Shown piece by piece: positions 24,904-34,876 of a stretch of 64,000 nt of DNA. The translations under genes and the position numbers were made by a program. Numbering within the stretch: position 1 is the first letter of the stretch; every line of letters starts with the position of its first letter. Under the pieces are notes generated by a model. That model saw nothing but the letters and a program-made list of their open reading frames with translations, did not search any database and was not told where the DNA came from. This stretch comes from CAVOGJ01 sp963700865 (GTDB lineage: Bacteria; Planctomycetota; Planctomycetia; Pirellulales; Pirellulaceae). The stretch spans positions 434,001 to 498,000 of the forward strand of contig CAVOZC010000022.1 of NCBI GenBank assembly GCA_963700865.1, written 5' to 3'.

Positions 24904-26565
24904 TCAGGCCGCCCGTCGTCGTGGCGACGACAAGTTGAAAAGACCGAAGATTTCGGATTCGCTCAGCCCGGCACCGGTGGTGGCGTGGGCCTCGGACAAC
25001 ATCACGTCGAACAGCGCGCGTTTCTGCTGCAATACCTCGTCGATCCGTTCCTCAATGGTCGCGGCCGCGACAAACCGTGTGACCGTGACGGGTCCCGCCG
25101 CGCCAATCCGATGGGCTCGATTGATAGCTTGATCCTCGACGGCCGGATTCCACCAGCGATCGAAGAGAAAGACATATTCGGAAAACTGCAGGTTGAGCCC
25201 CACGCTGCCGGCGCCATAGCTCATCAGCAGCACGCTGCGGTCCGGGTCCTCGCGAAATTGTCGCAGGATCGGGTCGCGACGTTTCTGGGAAATCTTGCCG
25301 TGGTACTCGAGCGGCATGAAGCGTTCCAGCCGGCGCGAGATCCGCTTGATTGAATCGACCCACTGGCTGAACACGATGGCTTTCTTGCCGCTCGCGGCGA
25401 CTTCTTCAAGGTCCGCCTCCAATCGATCAAGTTTGGAGCTTTCCTCGGTGACCGGATCAAAATTGCAGATCTGCTTTAAACGCAATACCAATTCAAACAC
25501 ATGCTGGATCGTGGCCGCGTCTCCCATGTCGGTCAGCCGCACCACCCCCTGCTCTTCTGCCATTTCGTAAGACTCGCGCTGAGCCGCAGTCAGCTCCAGA
25601 CGCGGGTCGCAGTACATTTTTGGCGGCAAGTCCTTTAGCACCTGATCCTTAGTGCGGCGGAGGATGTAATCGCTGGCGGCCCGACCCATCCTGCGAGGCG
25701 TCATCTGGGCGGACAGAAATCCGGGCGACAGGAATTCAAAAATACCCAGCAGATCTTCGGCGCTGTTTTCCACGGGCGTGCCGGTAAGCGCCCAACTGCG
25801 ATTCCGTCGCACACTCCGGGCGATCTGGCTGGTCGTACTCGCACGATTCTTGATCCGCTGTGCTTCGTCGAGCACCATCAGATCGAATGCCCGTGTCTGG
25901 TCGGTCAGCACGTCTCGATCGCGGGCCAGCAATTCATAGTTGGCGATTTTCACCGGCGTCGTCTCCAGGTCCCATTGCCAGTGCCGCTGGGCCCGCGGCC
26001 CTTCAATGATGGCCACGGGAATCTCCGGTGCCCACAGGGCGAATTCGCGCTTCCAGTTCGAAACGAGCGGCTTGGGACAGACGAGCAACACGGAGCGGAC
26101 TTCCTGCGTTCGCAGTAACAGCCGAATCGAGGTGATGGCTTGCATCGTCTTTCCTAAACCCATTTCGTCCGCCAGGATGGCCGCGATCCGCGGATATAGA
26201 AACCCAACTCCCGCCATCTGATAGGGAAATGGATCAAATGCGAACTCGAAGGACTCGGAACGCAACCACGTTTCGAGCGGTGGTTGCAGCAAGTAAAACA
26301 GCCGGTCGGCCAGCCGAACGGTATCCTTCGGCGGATGCATCCGCGTGCCAGAGGATGCAGGCTGCCTGGATGGGTCGGCGGGAGCAGCGGCGGGCTTTTG
26401 GTTGGTCTGCGCCGGCGGAGATGTCGCGGGAGCAACATGAAATGTGTAGCTGGTGACTTTGACATCCGCCGCCGCCACGCGTACCGAAACCACGGGAGTC
26501 GATTCCGCGTGCATCTCGGTGGATGATACTTCGATTTTTGCGCGCGGCGCAAGGCCGCATTCCAT
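24904..26565 (-). CDS. SNF2-family DNA-dependent ATPase/helicase
   Basis: 553 residues, compact for the family. An N-terminal 80-residue Ala/Pro-rich linker is followed by RecA-like lobe 1 with motif I DEMGLGKTMQ (about 133-142), motif II DEAQRIKN and motif III WALTGTPVEN; then lobe 2 with KAIVFSQWVDSIKRI, VLLMSYGAGSVGLNLQ, FLFDRWWNPAVEDQAINRAHRIG (motif VI). These proteins remodel protein-DNA complexes using ATP and do not usually unwind strands. There is no accessory zinc finger (SWIM) or nuclease. The upstream frameshifted gene at 26641-27248 is 75 bases away in the same direction and is likely co-transcribed. The exact start is uncertain; an internal Met at residue 18 is possible. Confidence 0.92.
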   Translation of the reverse strand: MECGLAPRAKIEVSSTEMHAESTPVVSVRVAAADVKVTSYTFHVAPATSPPAQTNQKPAAAPADPSRQPASSGTRMHPPKDTVRLADRLFYLLQPPLETWLRSESFEFAFDPFPYQMAGVGFLYPRIAAILADEMGLGKTMQAITSIRLLLRTQEVRSVLLVCPKPLVSNWKREFALWAPEIPVAIIEGPRAQRHWQWDLETTPVKIANYELLARDRDVLTDQTRAFDLMVLDEAQRIKNRASTTSQIARSVRRNRSWALTGTPVENSAEDLLGIFEFLSPGFLSAQMTPRRMGRAASDYILRRTKDQVLKDLPPKMYCDPRLELTAAQRESYEMAEEQGVVRLTDMGDAATIQHVFELVLRLKQICNFDPVTEESSKLDRLEADLEEVAASGKKAIVFSQWVDSIKRISRRLERFMPLEYHGKISQKRRDPILRQFREDPDRSVLLMSYGAGSVGLNLQFSEYVFLFDRWWNPAVEDQAINRAHRIGAAGPVTVTRFVAAATIEERIDEVLQQKRALFDVMLSEAHATTGAGLSESEIFGLFNLSSPRRRAA

Positions 26566-26640
26566 CCCGTGGTGAAGGGCTTTACGGGAATCTTCGGCAA
26601 TCGTGACGGCTCGCCCAACGCTGACTCCTGGCCTGTTTGC

Positions 26641-27248
26641 CTACGCCGTTTTGGCAGGTCGCTGCGCCTCGTTTACCGCCTCACGAATCCGCACGAATGG
26701 CTCATCCAGCGCCATGCCGTCCCCCCACGTAAGCCAATACTGTTCGGCAACCTGCTGTTCGTGGGCAAAACGGGCTGGCAGAGGCAAGTCGATGTCCGCC
26801 CAGCGAAAAGGAGAGCCACTTGGGCCCCTGCGGTATCGTGACAGAATGCAGCCGTGCCATCACAGGCACCGTGCACCCGGATCTGGGTGCCACCCTCGTC
26901 GGCGGTCGACGGCGTCGCCGTCAGCAAGAAAGTGGGAACTCCTTCCAGCGGCCGGGCCTCAGCAATTTCAGCGATATCGCTGATGAGGAGGTCAGGTACG
27001 ATTTTGGCACGAGCCAGGAGCGCTCCGGCGATTTGCTCTCCATACAAATACGACTTGAGAATGGCTCCATAGAGAATTTCTTGGGCCCGGCTGGGCTGGA
27101 CCGGCGCGGTGCAGTGAAATTCCAAGGGCCGGGCCCGCGAGTTCAATAGCAAGTAGCCGCCGATATAGCCAACTGACTGGTCGTCGGTGATCGTCACAAA
27201 TCCCAGGGTTGGTTCGTGTTCCGAGGAGTTCTTCTTCATAGCATCCAA
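26641..27248 (-). CDS. Conserved planctomycete protein upstream of SNF2 (frameshifted)
   Basis: The N-terminal frame (from ATG 27248) reads LGFVTITDDQSVGYIGGYLLLN, then LEFHCTAPVQPSRAQEILYG, which I recognise as a conserved planctomycete protein of unknown function. That frame runs into noise at about 26825. The adjacent frame then continues with FRWADIDLPLPARFAHEQ and DEPFVRIREAVNEAQ to a TAG at 26641, which is the expected C-terminus. Adding one base to the C4 run at 26825-26828 restores one frame of 202 residues. No membrane segment is seen. Its conserved position just upstream of the SNF2 gene suggests a linked role. Confidence 0.72.
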
Positions 27249-27493
27249 TCGAATGACACGACGCTAGCACAATGCATGACCTGACTTGTTGAAGATCGGG
27301 TGCCCCACCGTGGATACTTTAAGGGGGGCTGTGTCAAGCCTATATCCGCGTCAAACTTTGATGGTTAATCCTTATTTGATTGCCAGGTGTGAATTGCTAG
27401 ACACCCGTGCGGCAGCGTGGTTATACTGAAGCCAAGCAGCAAGCTGCCTCGGCCTGTTCCCCGAACGTTAGCGACTCCCCGGAGTGATCTCAT

Positions 27494-27979
27494 ATGGCAC
27501 CGAAACCGCAATCCAGCGAACTCTTCACGCACATCGACGTATCGGCCCATCCGACTTCAACGAAGAACCGCGGCGACGATGTATCGAACGCAGACATTGC
27601 CATGCTGCTGCAGCACCTGATCGCCGGCCAGGACCGTCAAAACGAATTGCTGGAAGAATTGGTGCAGCAGACGACTGCCTCGCAGCGACAGCGGGCCAAT
27701 GAACTGGGACAGTGGAAAGAGGCGAATCCGGCGTTGGCGCGGCGTTGTCGCAACGCGGCCGAAGCACTCAGTGGCGTGCAGACCGAGTTCTTGCGGGCCC
27801 TTACTGAAGAGATTACGGACAATGCCGACGGCTTCATGGAGGGAGAATTCCTGCTGAATGAATTCGTGGATCGGTTCGGTCCCAGGCTGGCGCATCTCAA
27901 CGGCGTCCTGCAGGTTCTCTCGCAACTCAGCTCCGTGCCGACCAGTAGCGCGACCACGCTAACCCGAGTGGCGTCTTGA
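27494..27979 (+). CDS. Small conserved helical protein of unknown function
   Basis: 161 residues. The first 35 are polar and probably disordered; about 38-75 is a charged helix (MLLQHLIAGQDRQNELLEEL) of coiled-coil type; the rest is a helical domain with QWKEANPALARRCRNAAEAL and LLNEFVDRFGPRLAHLNGVL, both of which I recall as conserved among planctomycetes. No signal peptide or membrane segment. GGAG lies about 10 bases before the start. It is followed by the AMP-binding gene after 240 bases. Function unknown. Confidence 0.72.
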   Translation: MAPKPQSSELFTHIDVSAHPTSTKNRGDDVSNADIAMLLQHLIAGQDRQNELLEELVQQTTASQRQRANELGQWKEANPALARRCRNAAEALSGVQTEFLRALTEEITDNADGFMEGEFLLNEFVDRFGPRLAHLNGVLQVLSQLSSVPTSSATTLTRVAS

Positions 27980-28219
27980 CGCGTTCCTCGCAAGTGCTTG
28001 AGGGGCTGCTCGAAACAACCTGCGGCGGCTGCCCGTTCGCGGCGACTCAGAACACGGGACGCCTGCGGGCTCGAGGCAATTCTTCGCCCTGCCCATGCGG
28101 CGGCTGTGCCGACAAACACTAGCCGTTCGCCGAGGATGGGCTATCCTATGGCTGCGGAAGTTGTCAACCAAACCGCGGCCAGTTGCCGCCGGTACGCAAG
28201 CGTGATTGAGGCACCAGGC

Positions 28220-29362
28220 ATGACCAACACTTCACACTCGACTCAGGAATCGGCTGTCGATCTCTCCGCGGCCATGCATGATGCACGACAGCAATTAGAT
28301 CAGCACACCCATGAGATGGTGCAATGGCATTTCCACGAATCGACCGGCTGCCCATTTTGGCTGGCCAAAAAAGCCGAACTGAAATTTGACCCGTTGAAGG
28401 AGATTCAGACCTTCGACGACCTGAAGAAGTTTCCGTCCTTCGAAGACGAGTGGTTGCGGGGCGGCCCGGTCCGACGCTGGGTCCCGCGGGGCTTGGCCGA
28501 TCGGCCGGTTTACGTCTTCGAGACGGGTGGCACGACGGGGATACCGAAAAGCCGCGTCGTCATCGATGACTTTCGCATCGATTACGAGCTGTTCAGCGAC
28601 ACGCTTCCCGACAAGTATTTTCCACGAGGCGCCAATTGGTTGATGCTGGGCCCGTCCGGCCCACGGAGATTACGCCTGGCGGTCGAGCACCTGTGTCAGT
28701 ATCGCGGCGGCATCTGTTTTTGCATCGACCTGGACCCGCGGTGGGTGATCAAGCTGATTAAGAAAGGCTGGATGGAGCACCTGGAGGAGTACAAGAAGCA
28801 TTGCATCGACCAGGCGGTCACGGTGCTGACGGCGGGTCACGACATCAAGTGCATTTTCGCCACGCCCAAATTGCTGGAGGCACTGGCGTTGGCGTTGGAG
28901 GAGCGGGGTACCAGCATTCCAGAAATCGGGATCACCGGCATTTTTTCGGGAGGCACCGAATTCACGCCTCAGTGGACACGCTACTGCATCGAGGAATTGC
29001 TGGGAGGCCTTCCCGAGCAAAGCGGCGTTTATATGACGCCAACCTACGGCAATACGCTGATGGGCCTCGCCTGCAGTCGACCGGTGACGCCGGCCGACGG
29101 CTATACGATCGCCTACTACGCGCCGCAGCCGCGGGCCGTGACGGAGGTGGTCGATTTCGACGACACCGATTGCGTCGTTGACTATGGAGCGACTGGGCGC
29201 GTCAAGCTGACGACGCTCACCAAGGAGTTTTTCGTTCCCGGCTTTCTCGAAAGAGACGAGGGCGAGCGTGAGCCGCCGTGCGCCCTCTTTCCGTGGGATG
29301 GCGTCAGCGGCGTCCGGCCCTACCACAAGCTCCAAGCCGCGACAACGGTTGGTGTCTACTGA
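28220..29362 (+). CDS. PaaK-like AMP-binding (adenylate-forming) enzyme
   Basis: 380 residues from ATG 28220 (GAGG at 28208-28211); an upstream in-frame ATG at 27998 gives an unconserved leader. The ATP/AMP-binding signature FETGGTTGIPKSR is clear near residue 105, followed by IFSGGTEFTPQWTRYC and YMTPTYGNTLMGLAC in the acyl-adenylate region, and VDYGATGRVKLTTLTKEFFVPGF near the C-terminus. This layout resembles phenylacetate-CoA ligase/coenzyme F390 synthetase-type proteins. The protein is shorter than full PaaK (about 430) and has no carrier domain beside it. The carboxylate substrate cannot be deduced. It converges with the PQQ gene, overlapping it by 7 bases. Confidence 0.78.
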   Translation: MTNTSHSTQESAVDLSAAMHDARQQLDQHTHEMVQWHFHESTGCPFWLAKKAELKFDPLKEIQTFDDLKKFPSFEDEWLRGGPVRRWVPRGLADRPVYVFETGGTTGIPKSRVVIDDFRIDYELFSDTLPDKYFPRGANWLMLGPSGPRRLRLAVEHLCQYRGGICFCIDLDPRWVIKLIKKGWMEHLEEYKKHCIDQAVTVLTAGHDIKCIFATPKLLEALALALEERGTSIPEIGITGIFSGGTEFTPQWTRYCIEELLGGLPEQSGVYMTPTYGNTLMGLACSRPVTPADGYTIAYYAPQPRAVTEVVDFDDTDCVVDYGATGRVKLTTLTKEFFVPGFLERDEGEREPPCALFPWDGVSGVRPYHKLQAATTVGVY

Positions 29363-30641
29363 GCCACGTCCGCGATGCAGTACAGGTGATCGTACGTCCG
29401 CAGGTAGATTCGACCGTCTACGAACACGGGCGTGGCCACCGTTTCCTCGAACACGGAATTCTCCGCCACCGGTTCGAACTGGGCCGCTTCCTTGATGACG
29501 AATGTCTTCCCATCCTCACGCGTGAAGTAGACGTGGCCACCGGCCGCTATGGGCGAGGAGCTGTAGGCAGTGCGATTTTTCTCCAGAGCTTGATGCCACA
29601 GATATGTACCGGTCTCCGCGTCAATGCATGAGACTTGCGATTGATCGTGGCAGACATATAACCGCTGGTCCGATCCGACGGCCGGCGTGGGAACGTCGGC
29701 CGACTCGTCGGACGTCCAGGCGACGTGGCTGCTGGTGACGTCGCCCGTGCCGCCCAAACGAATCGCCGTCAGCGTCTTGCCTCGGGCATACGGAGCCAGC
29801 ACCAGTTCACCGTAAATCACCGGCGACGCAATGGAGCGAAACATCTCGGCCTTGCCCGGATTGAGCCCGCCCACGCGCCAAAGTTCCGTCCCGTCCCGCA
29901 CCGCGTGCGCCGTGACATGGTCGGCTCCCAGCACGATCAGTTGCTCCATGCCATCACGCTCAATCACCAGAGGCGTCGTGTAGCTCTGATTGGATTCATT
30001 CGGGGCTTGTAAGTTGCGGTCGACTTTCCAGGCGATTTTCCCGGTCGATTGATCGAAGGCGACAACGTACGAGTGATCAGTCTGTTGCACCGCCACGATA
30101 AGGAACACACGGCTGAGAACCGGAGAAGTGCCCAAATCCCACCATAGGGTATCGGGAGAAAACTCCCGTTGCAGGTTGGTCCGCCAGACGATTTGTCCCG
30201 CAAAATCAACGCAGGCCAGATCCCCGCTCTTGAAATAAAAATAGACCTGCTGGCCGTTGGTCACCGGTGAGGAGTTCGCGCAACTCGCCTTACGATGACG
30301 CACTTCAGCCGCGGCACCCAGCTCAACTTGCCATTGGCGTTCCCCGCTGCGATTCAGACAGAGACCGATGTTCTTACCCTTCTCGCCGTAGGTCAGGAAG
30401 ATATGATCTCCCCACACCACGGGCGTCGAGGCGCCGCGACCGGGCAAGGCGTATTTCCAGGCGATATTCTTTGTATCGGACCAGGTCGTCGGATACGGGC
30501 CCCCGTCTGCCCTGCCATTTTGGTGCGGCCCACGCCAATTGGGCCAATCATCCGCCCAGGCAGTCGGCCCGACGACCCGGGTCGCGCCAGGCTGACCAGC
30601 AGCAGCAACAGGGATAACTGTCTCCGTGCGAAGATAGGCAT
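29356..30641 (-). CDS. Exported PQQ-like beta-propeller protein (frameshifted after the signal peptide)
   Basis: The main frame encodes a WD/PQQ-type propeller: repeated blades such as ASTPVVWGDHIFLTYG, CANSSPVTNGQQVYFY, GDLACVDFAGQIVW, IASPVIYGELVLAPYARG and VATPVFVDGRIYLRTYDHLYC. It continues upstream of its first Met as DDWPNWRGPHQNG and WSDTKNIAWKYALPGRG, the normal start of such planctomycete proteins. The signal peptide (MPIFARRQLSLLLLLVSLAR, start 30641, GAGGTG ahead) is in another frame. Adding one base to the run at 30568-30570 joins them into 428 residues. It begins 26 bases after the cyclophilin stop. These propellers often serve as scaffolds; PQQ binding is not shown. Confidence 0.82.
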
Positions 30642-30667
30642 CGATGCACCTCGTCTGAACGGGAAGA

Positions 30668-32272
30668 TCACACCCTCAACGCAGGCATGATAGCCAAATG
30701 AACTCGTGGGCAACATCCATTGTCCCACGCCATTTCGCACTGTCGCCGTTCAAAGAGCAGCATTCGCTGCCGGGAGGCCACCCTTAAGGGAGCCCCCAGG
30801 TGCCGAGGCGCATTATCGACGACCGCGAGATCATCCAGCCGTCGATCCGCCTGATCCCCCGAGTCACGCAGCGAAAGGGACGAGGCGGGCAATACCGACC
30901 GGACGGGTGGCGGCGAGAGGGTCGGCGGCAAGACAACGGCGGATTGGGCCCCGCCGCTGGCGACCGCGGGTCGTATCCGTCCCGACGTCGCCGTCTCCTG
31001 GGTCTCCAGGTAACGGCCCACCGAGGCCGCTCCGTTCGTGGATCCGCTCAGGGCCGCGGCCGGCGTCCCGTCATTGAGCGCGTTGACCACCACCAGGGCG
31101 TCCAACGGTGAGACGACACCATCGTCATCGGCGTCCAGGAATTGCGGGGCGGCGGGCGCAGAGTTCAATGGGGGCAATGTCCCTGTAGTCGCATCACTGA
31201 ACTCGCGGGCAGTCAATTCATTGATAACCAACAACGCGTCAAGTGGAGTGAGACCATTGACACCGTCGACATCGGCCGGATTCTGATCGTTGTACCAGGC
31301 ACGTCCGGTGTAAACCGTGGCGAAATTTCGATCAAAAGCATTCAGCGCCCGATCTATGGTGCCGGTGTGGATGATGGGATCGCCATTGAGGGGACCGTAG
31401 TCCCCGGCATCTTGCAGCCGCAAGCGATAACTGCTCTCCGCCTCATAGGCAAAGTGAAACGCGCCCAAGTCGTCCGTCGTTACGCTGCGCTCATTCCCAT
31501 CCAGCGTTCCGTTGTTGTTGGTATCGTCGTACACCACGACGCCCCCGCGGCCACCTTCCGTGACGTCCTTGAGGCCATTTTGATTGACGTCGAGAAAGAC
31601 ATCGCCATGGACCAGTCCGGCGGACAGGAGGACTTGCTCGACGCGAACAATCTCATTCTGTGAACCCTGGGGTTGGAAAGGGACGGCGCTGATCGCCTGC
31701 CGTCGCGAACCCGCCGGAAAGATCGACGAGAAATTTGTGGTTTGGAATTGTGCGATCTGGTCGACAACCGTCATATCGACGACGCGGGCGAACACGGTAA
31801 AACCGCCGTTTTGATTGTCCAGGTTGCCCGCATTGTTAACGAGGTTAATGAAATACTGGCTTGTCGCACTGTCGGGATCACCACCCAGTTTGGCCATCGC
31901 CACCGTACCACGAGTATTCGAGATGCCAAATTCATTTTCGATCGGCGGATCGGTCGGGACTTCCGCAAAACGACTCGCATCAGCCGTTGCTGGATTGCTG
32001 GGAAACAGATCGGTACTCGCGGTAAACCCGCCGCCTTGCAGAACGAAATTCGGAACCAGCCGATGAAAAATGGAGTTTACAAAATCGCCGTCCTTGACAT
32101 AGTTAAGAAAATTATTCACCGTGCCAGGCGCGGCGGTATCGAAGAACTCAAAATCAATATCGCCGACGCTGGTGACCAGAGTCGCGGTCGCCAAGGCGCC
32201 GGCGTGCAACAGTTCTCGCCGCTCCAGCGGCTCCAGGCACAGCGGACGGTATCGTGTATTGAGGTGGGGCAT
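30668..32272 (-). CDS. Exported cyclophilin-type peptidyl-prolyl isomerase with B-domain and dockerin-like repeats
   Basis: 534 residues from ATG 32272. The start MPHLNTRYRPLCLEPLERR followed by ELL is the planctomycete LEPLERRELL export/anchor signal. The cyclophilin domain follows (VGDIDFEFFDTAAPGTVNNF, FHRLVPNFVLQGGGF, NTRGTVAMAKLGGDPDSATS, FFINLV-type motif as YFINLV). An SdrD-B-like domain comes next (GDVFLDVNQNGLKDVTEGG, VYDDTNNNGTLDGNE), then two dockerin-like segments (DVDGVNGLTPLDALLVINEL and DDDGVVSPLDALVVVNAL). The last 100 residues are Ser/Pro/Arg-rich. It probably assists folding at the cell surface. The PQQ gene follows 26 bases later on the same strand. Confidence 0.86.
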   Translation of the reverse strand: MPHLNTRYRPLCLEPLERRELLHAGALATATLVTSVGDIDFEFFDTAAPGTVNNFLNYVKDGDFVNSIFHRLVPNFVLQGGGFTASTDLFPSNPATADASRFAEVPTDPPIENEFGISNTRGTVAMAKLGGDPDSATSQYFINLVNNAGNLDNQNGGFTVFARVVDMTVVDQIAQFQTTNFSSIFPAGSRRQAISAVPFQPQGSQNEIVRVEQVLLSAGLVHGDVFLDVNQNGLKDVTEGGRGGVVVYDDTNNNGTLDGNERSVTTDDLGAFHFAYEAESSYRLRLQDAGDYGPLNGDPIIHTGTIDRALNAFDRNFATVYTGRAWYNDQNPADVDGVNGLTPLDALLVINELTAREFSDATTGTLPPLNSAPAAPQFLDADDDGVVSPLDALVVVNALNDGTPAAALSGSTNGAASVGRYLETQETATSGRIRPAVASGGAQSAVVLPPTLSPPPVRSVLPASSLSLRDSGDQADRRLDDLAVVDNAPRHLGAPLRVASRQRMLLFERRQCEMAWDNGCCPRVHLAIMPALRV

Positions 32273-32485
32273 GCCGACTTGCTTGCTTTGTATGATCGCG
32301 GATGACAAGGCAGCGCGACGGCACCGCCAAAGAACCTCCAGTTTAGCCTCCCTCCGCGGATCGCTCAATCAAATTGAGAGGGTGAACGAGCCGCCAGATC
32401 TGGCGAATGGCGCGATTCTGCCGACAAAAGGGGAGCCGGCGAAAAAGGAGTTGGCTGTTGGCCGGATGAAGCGGAGCAGGTCCGC

Positions 32486-33814
32486 TCAAACGAACGGCGT
32501 GATCCCCGGGATCGCCACGGGCGACTCTTCAACATCGGTCCATGCGTAGCTGTCGGGGCCGAGCTTCTCCTGGCTGGCCGTGACCTGATCCCAGGTCAAC
32601 AACTGACCGGTATAGCTGGCCATCCTCCCCATGATCGCGATCATCGTGCTATTGCACATGTAGTCCCCATTATGGATGGGGCTGCCTTGGCGGAGGGAGG
32701 CGAACAGATGCTGATGTTCCACATCGTACATGCTGGGCGATTTCTGTTCGTAATGCCACTTGCCGGCTTTCCCTTCGATCCGATTCCCGATAATCCAGGC
32801 CTTGCCCTCGGTGCCCAGCACAACCTCTTCCACGTCATTCGCACAGCCTGATTGTTGCCGACAAGTGAAATATACCTTGACGCCCGTCGGATACTCGAAT
32901 GTCACGGTATGGTGATCAAAAATATTTCCGAATTGGGGTCCGGTGCGCTGCTGACGGCCTCCCAGGCCGACCGCCGTCGAAGGACTGGCGTCATGGTTCA
33001 ACCAGGCCGTTTTGTCGAGACTGTGAATCGCCTGTTCCACGATGTGATCGCCGGAGAGCCAGGTATGGTAAAGCCAATTCCTGATCTGATATTCCATGCG
33101 GCTCCAAGTCGGCTTGTCGCCGCGATGCCAGAGCGTGCCGGTATTGTAGGCCGATTGGATGGCGACCAACTCACCAATCGCTCCGTCCTGGATACGACGA
33201 ATCGTCTCGACGACGGCCGGCTCGTAGCGCCAGCAAAGTCCCGACACCACGGCAAGTCCTTTCTGCCGCGCGGTCTCGCACGCCGCCTGGACGCGTTTCA
33301 CCCCGGGAACGTCGACGGCGATCGGTTTCTCGACGAAGCAATGCTTACCTGCCGCGACAACGGCTTCGAAGTGTTCCGGCCGAAAATGCGGCGGCGTGGC
33401 AAGAATCACGACATCCACGTCCGCGGCAATCACGTGCTGGTAGGCGTCAAAACCTACGAAGCAACGATCTTCGGTGACCGCGTATTTGCCCGTTGGCGCC
33501 GAACTCTCTATCGTCTGTTGAGCCAGCTTGAGGCGATCCGCGAAGGTATCCCCCATGGCGACCAGCTTGCAGTTTTCGTCGGCCTGCATCGCATTCACGG
33601 CAGCTCCCGATCCGCGGCCTCCGCAACCGATAAGCCCGATGCGGAGACAATCGTCGCCCGCGGCGTGGACCGCCCGCGGGATCATCAGGGTTCCCGCGAC
33701 GGCAGTGCCCGCGACGGCCTGCCGCAAAAATTCCCGTCGACCCGACGTAGGCTTCGCAGCATCCCGTGGCGTGATCGTTTCCTGCGGCAAATTCATCGCG
33801 GCTCCCAAGTTCAT
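32486..33814 (-). CDS. Tat-exported Gfo/Idh/MocA-family oxidoreductase
   Basis: 442 residues. A twin-arginine signal (TSGRREFLRQAVAGTAVAGT) is followed by an NAD(P)-binding fold, IGLIGCGGRGSGAAVNAM, and the family motif with the catalytic Lys: GKHCFVEKPIAVDVPGVKR. The second domain has SGLCWRYEPAVVETIRRI, HTWLSGDHIVEQAIHSLDKTAW and a His-rich region, as in Gfo/Idh/MocA proteins predicted to oxidise sugars or inositols. The sugar is not predictable. The start overlaps the stop of the upstream isomerase gene by ATGA (33811-33814), so the two form an operon and may act on the same substrate. A second start at 33796 is possible. Confidence 0.9.
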   Translation of the reverse strand: MNLGAAMNLPQETITPRDAAKPTSGRREFLRQAVAGTAVAGTLMIPRAVHAAGDDCLRIGLIGCGGRGSGAAVNAMQADENCKLVAMGDTFADRLKLAQQTIESSAPTGKYAVTEDRCFVGFDAYQHVIAADVDVVILATPPHFRPEHFEAVVAAGKHCFVEKPIAVDVPGVKRVQAACETARQKGLAVVSGLCWRYEPAVVETIRRIQDGAIGELVAIQSAYNTGTLWHRGDKPTWSRMEYQIRNWLYHTWLSGDHIVEQAIHSLDKTAWLNHDASPSTAVGLGGRQQRTGPQFGNIFDHHTVTFEYPTGVKVYFTCRQQSGCANDVEEVVLGTEGKAWIIGNRIEGKAGKWHYEQKSPSMYDVEHQHLFASLRQGSPIHNGDYMCNSTMIAIMGRMASYTGQLLTWDQVTASQEKLGPDSYAWTDVEESPVAIPGITPFV

Positions 33815-34707
33815 TCGTCGTTGAGGGATAACAGGTGTTCATCCATCCGTCGGGCAATCTCACGGAGGCGGTTGATGCCGCCGCCAGACACCTCCGCAGT
33901 ACACCAACCGGAGTAACCGATTTCGCGGAGCACCACACGGACCTCGGGCCAGTTCACATCGCCATCGCCAATTTTGCAGAATCCGTTGGCGACCCCCCAA
34001 TCCTTCACATCCAGCTTCACGATGCGATGGCCAAGGGTCCGAATCCAATCCTCGCTCGGGCCAAATTTGCGGGCATTGCCAATATCGAAATAGACGCCGA
34101 CCCAAGGACTGGCGATTTCGTCGATATAATCGCGCAGCTGTGCGGGAGACTCGCAAAATCCGTTCCACACATTCTCGATGAGGATGCGAACTCCCCACCG
34201 CGAGGCCCACGGCAACACTTTTTTGATTTCTGCCATCGAACGTTGCCAGACGTCCTCGTGCGTTTCCTGCGCGCCCACACGGCCGGGAACCAGCAACACG
34301 GCCGAACCGTGCCACTCATACGTATCGCGCAGGGCCTGCCGCAGCGCCGCACGACCGCGATCTCGGATGGCCGCATCGGCAGACGAGAGTCGTTGGTCCC
34401 AGTGGACGCTATCCACCACCCCATGAATGGGGAGGCCGGTTTTTTCGCTGGCCTGTAGCGCTTCGACCAGCCCCACATCCGAGGGGCTATTCAGCTCGAC
34501 GCCGTCGAAACCGAGCTCCCTTTGAATTTCGAATTTTTCCAGCACCGTCACGCCAGCGTCCACCATTCCCCACTTGACGGCCTTCAGGAGTCTCGCCGTG
34601 GTCGAGGGGGGCTGAGCGGGAGCTGCTCGCAGGCGGAATCCGGCAGACGCCATCGACGCGACAACCGCGGCGCAAGAAGCTCCGAAGAACTGACGGCGAG
34701 ACGCCAT
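33811..34707 (-). CDS. Tat-exported sugar-phosphate isomerase/epimerase-like TIM barrel
   Basis: 298 residues from ATG 34707, where MASRRQFFGASCAAVV gives a twin-arginine signal; the frame is open to 34761 but that extension is not needed. The AP-endonuclease-2/xylose-isomerase-like barrel is visible: ELGFDGVELNSPSDVGL, GLPIHGVVDSVHWDQRLSS, VLLVPGRVG, RILIENVWNGFCESP, VGVYFDIGNA, HRIVKLDVKDWG and GDVNWPEVRVVLREIGYSGW. Metal-ligand Glu, Asp and His positions of the family are present. It overlaps the downstream oxidoreductase by 4 bases. This isomerase plus Gfo/Idh pairing is typical of planctomycete polysaccharide and cyclitol metabolism, but the substrate is unknown. Confidence 0.88.
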   Translation of the reverse strand: MASRRQFFGASCAAVVASMASAGFRLRAAPAQPPSTTARLLKAVKWGMVDAGVTVLEKFEIQRELGFDGVELNSPSDVGLVEALQASEKTGLPIHGVVDSVHWDQRLSSADAAIRDRGRAALRQALRDTYEWHGSAVLLVPGRVGAQETHEDVWQRSMAEIKKVLPWASRWGVRILIENVWNGFCESPAQLRDYIDEIASPWVGVYFDIGNARKFGPSEDWIRTLGHRIVKLDVKDWGVANGFCKIGDGDVNWPEVRVVLREIGYSGWCTAEVSGGGINRLREIARRMDEHLLSLNDE

Positions 34708-34876
34708 TTGCCGACGGGAAGCGGAGGGAAGAATCATGATCGGTATCGTGGAGGCCGCCATTTACAGGAAGTGTTGTCGATTTGCCGTGCGCAGTGTACC
34801 CCTTTCAGGGTCCAGAGACTACAGTTTCCCATGTCCTGGACGGGGTCCGCCCCCTCCGGCTCGGACAGCTTGACCA

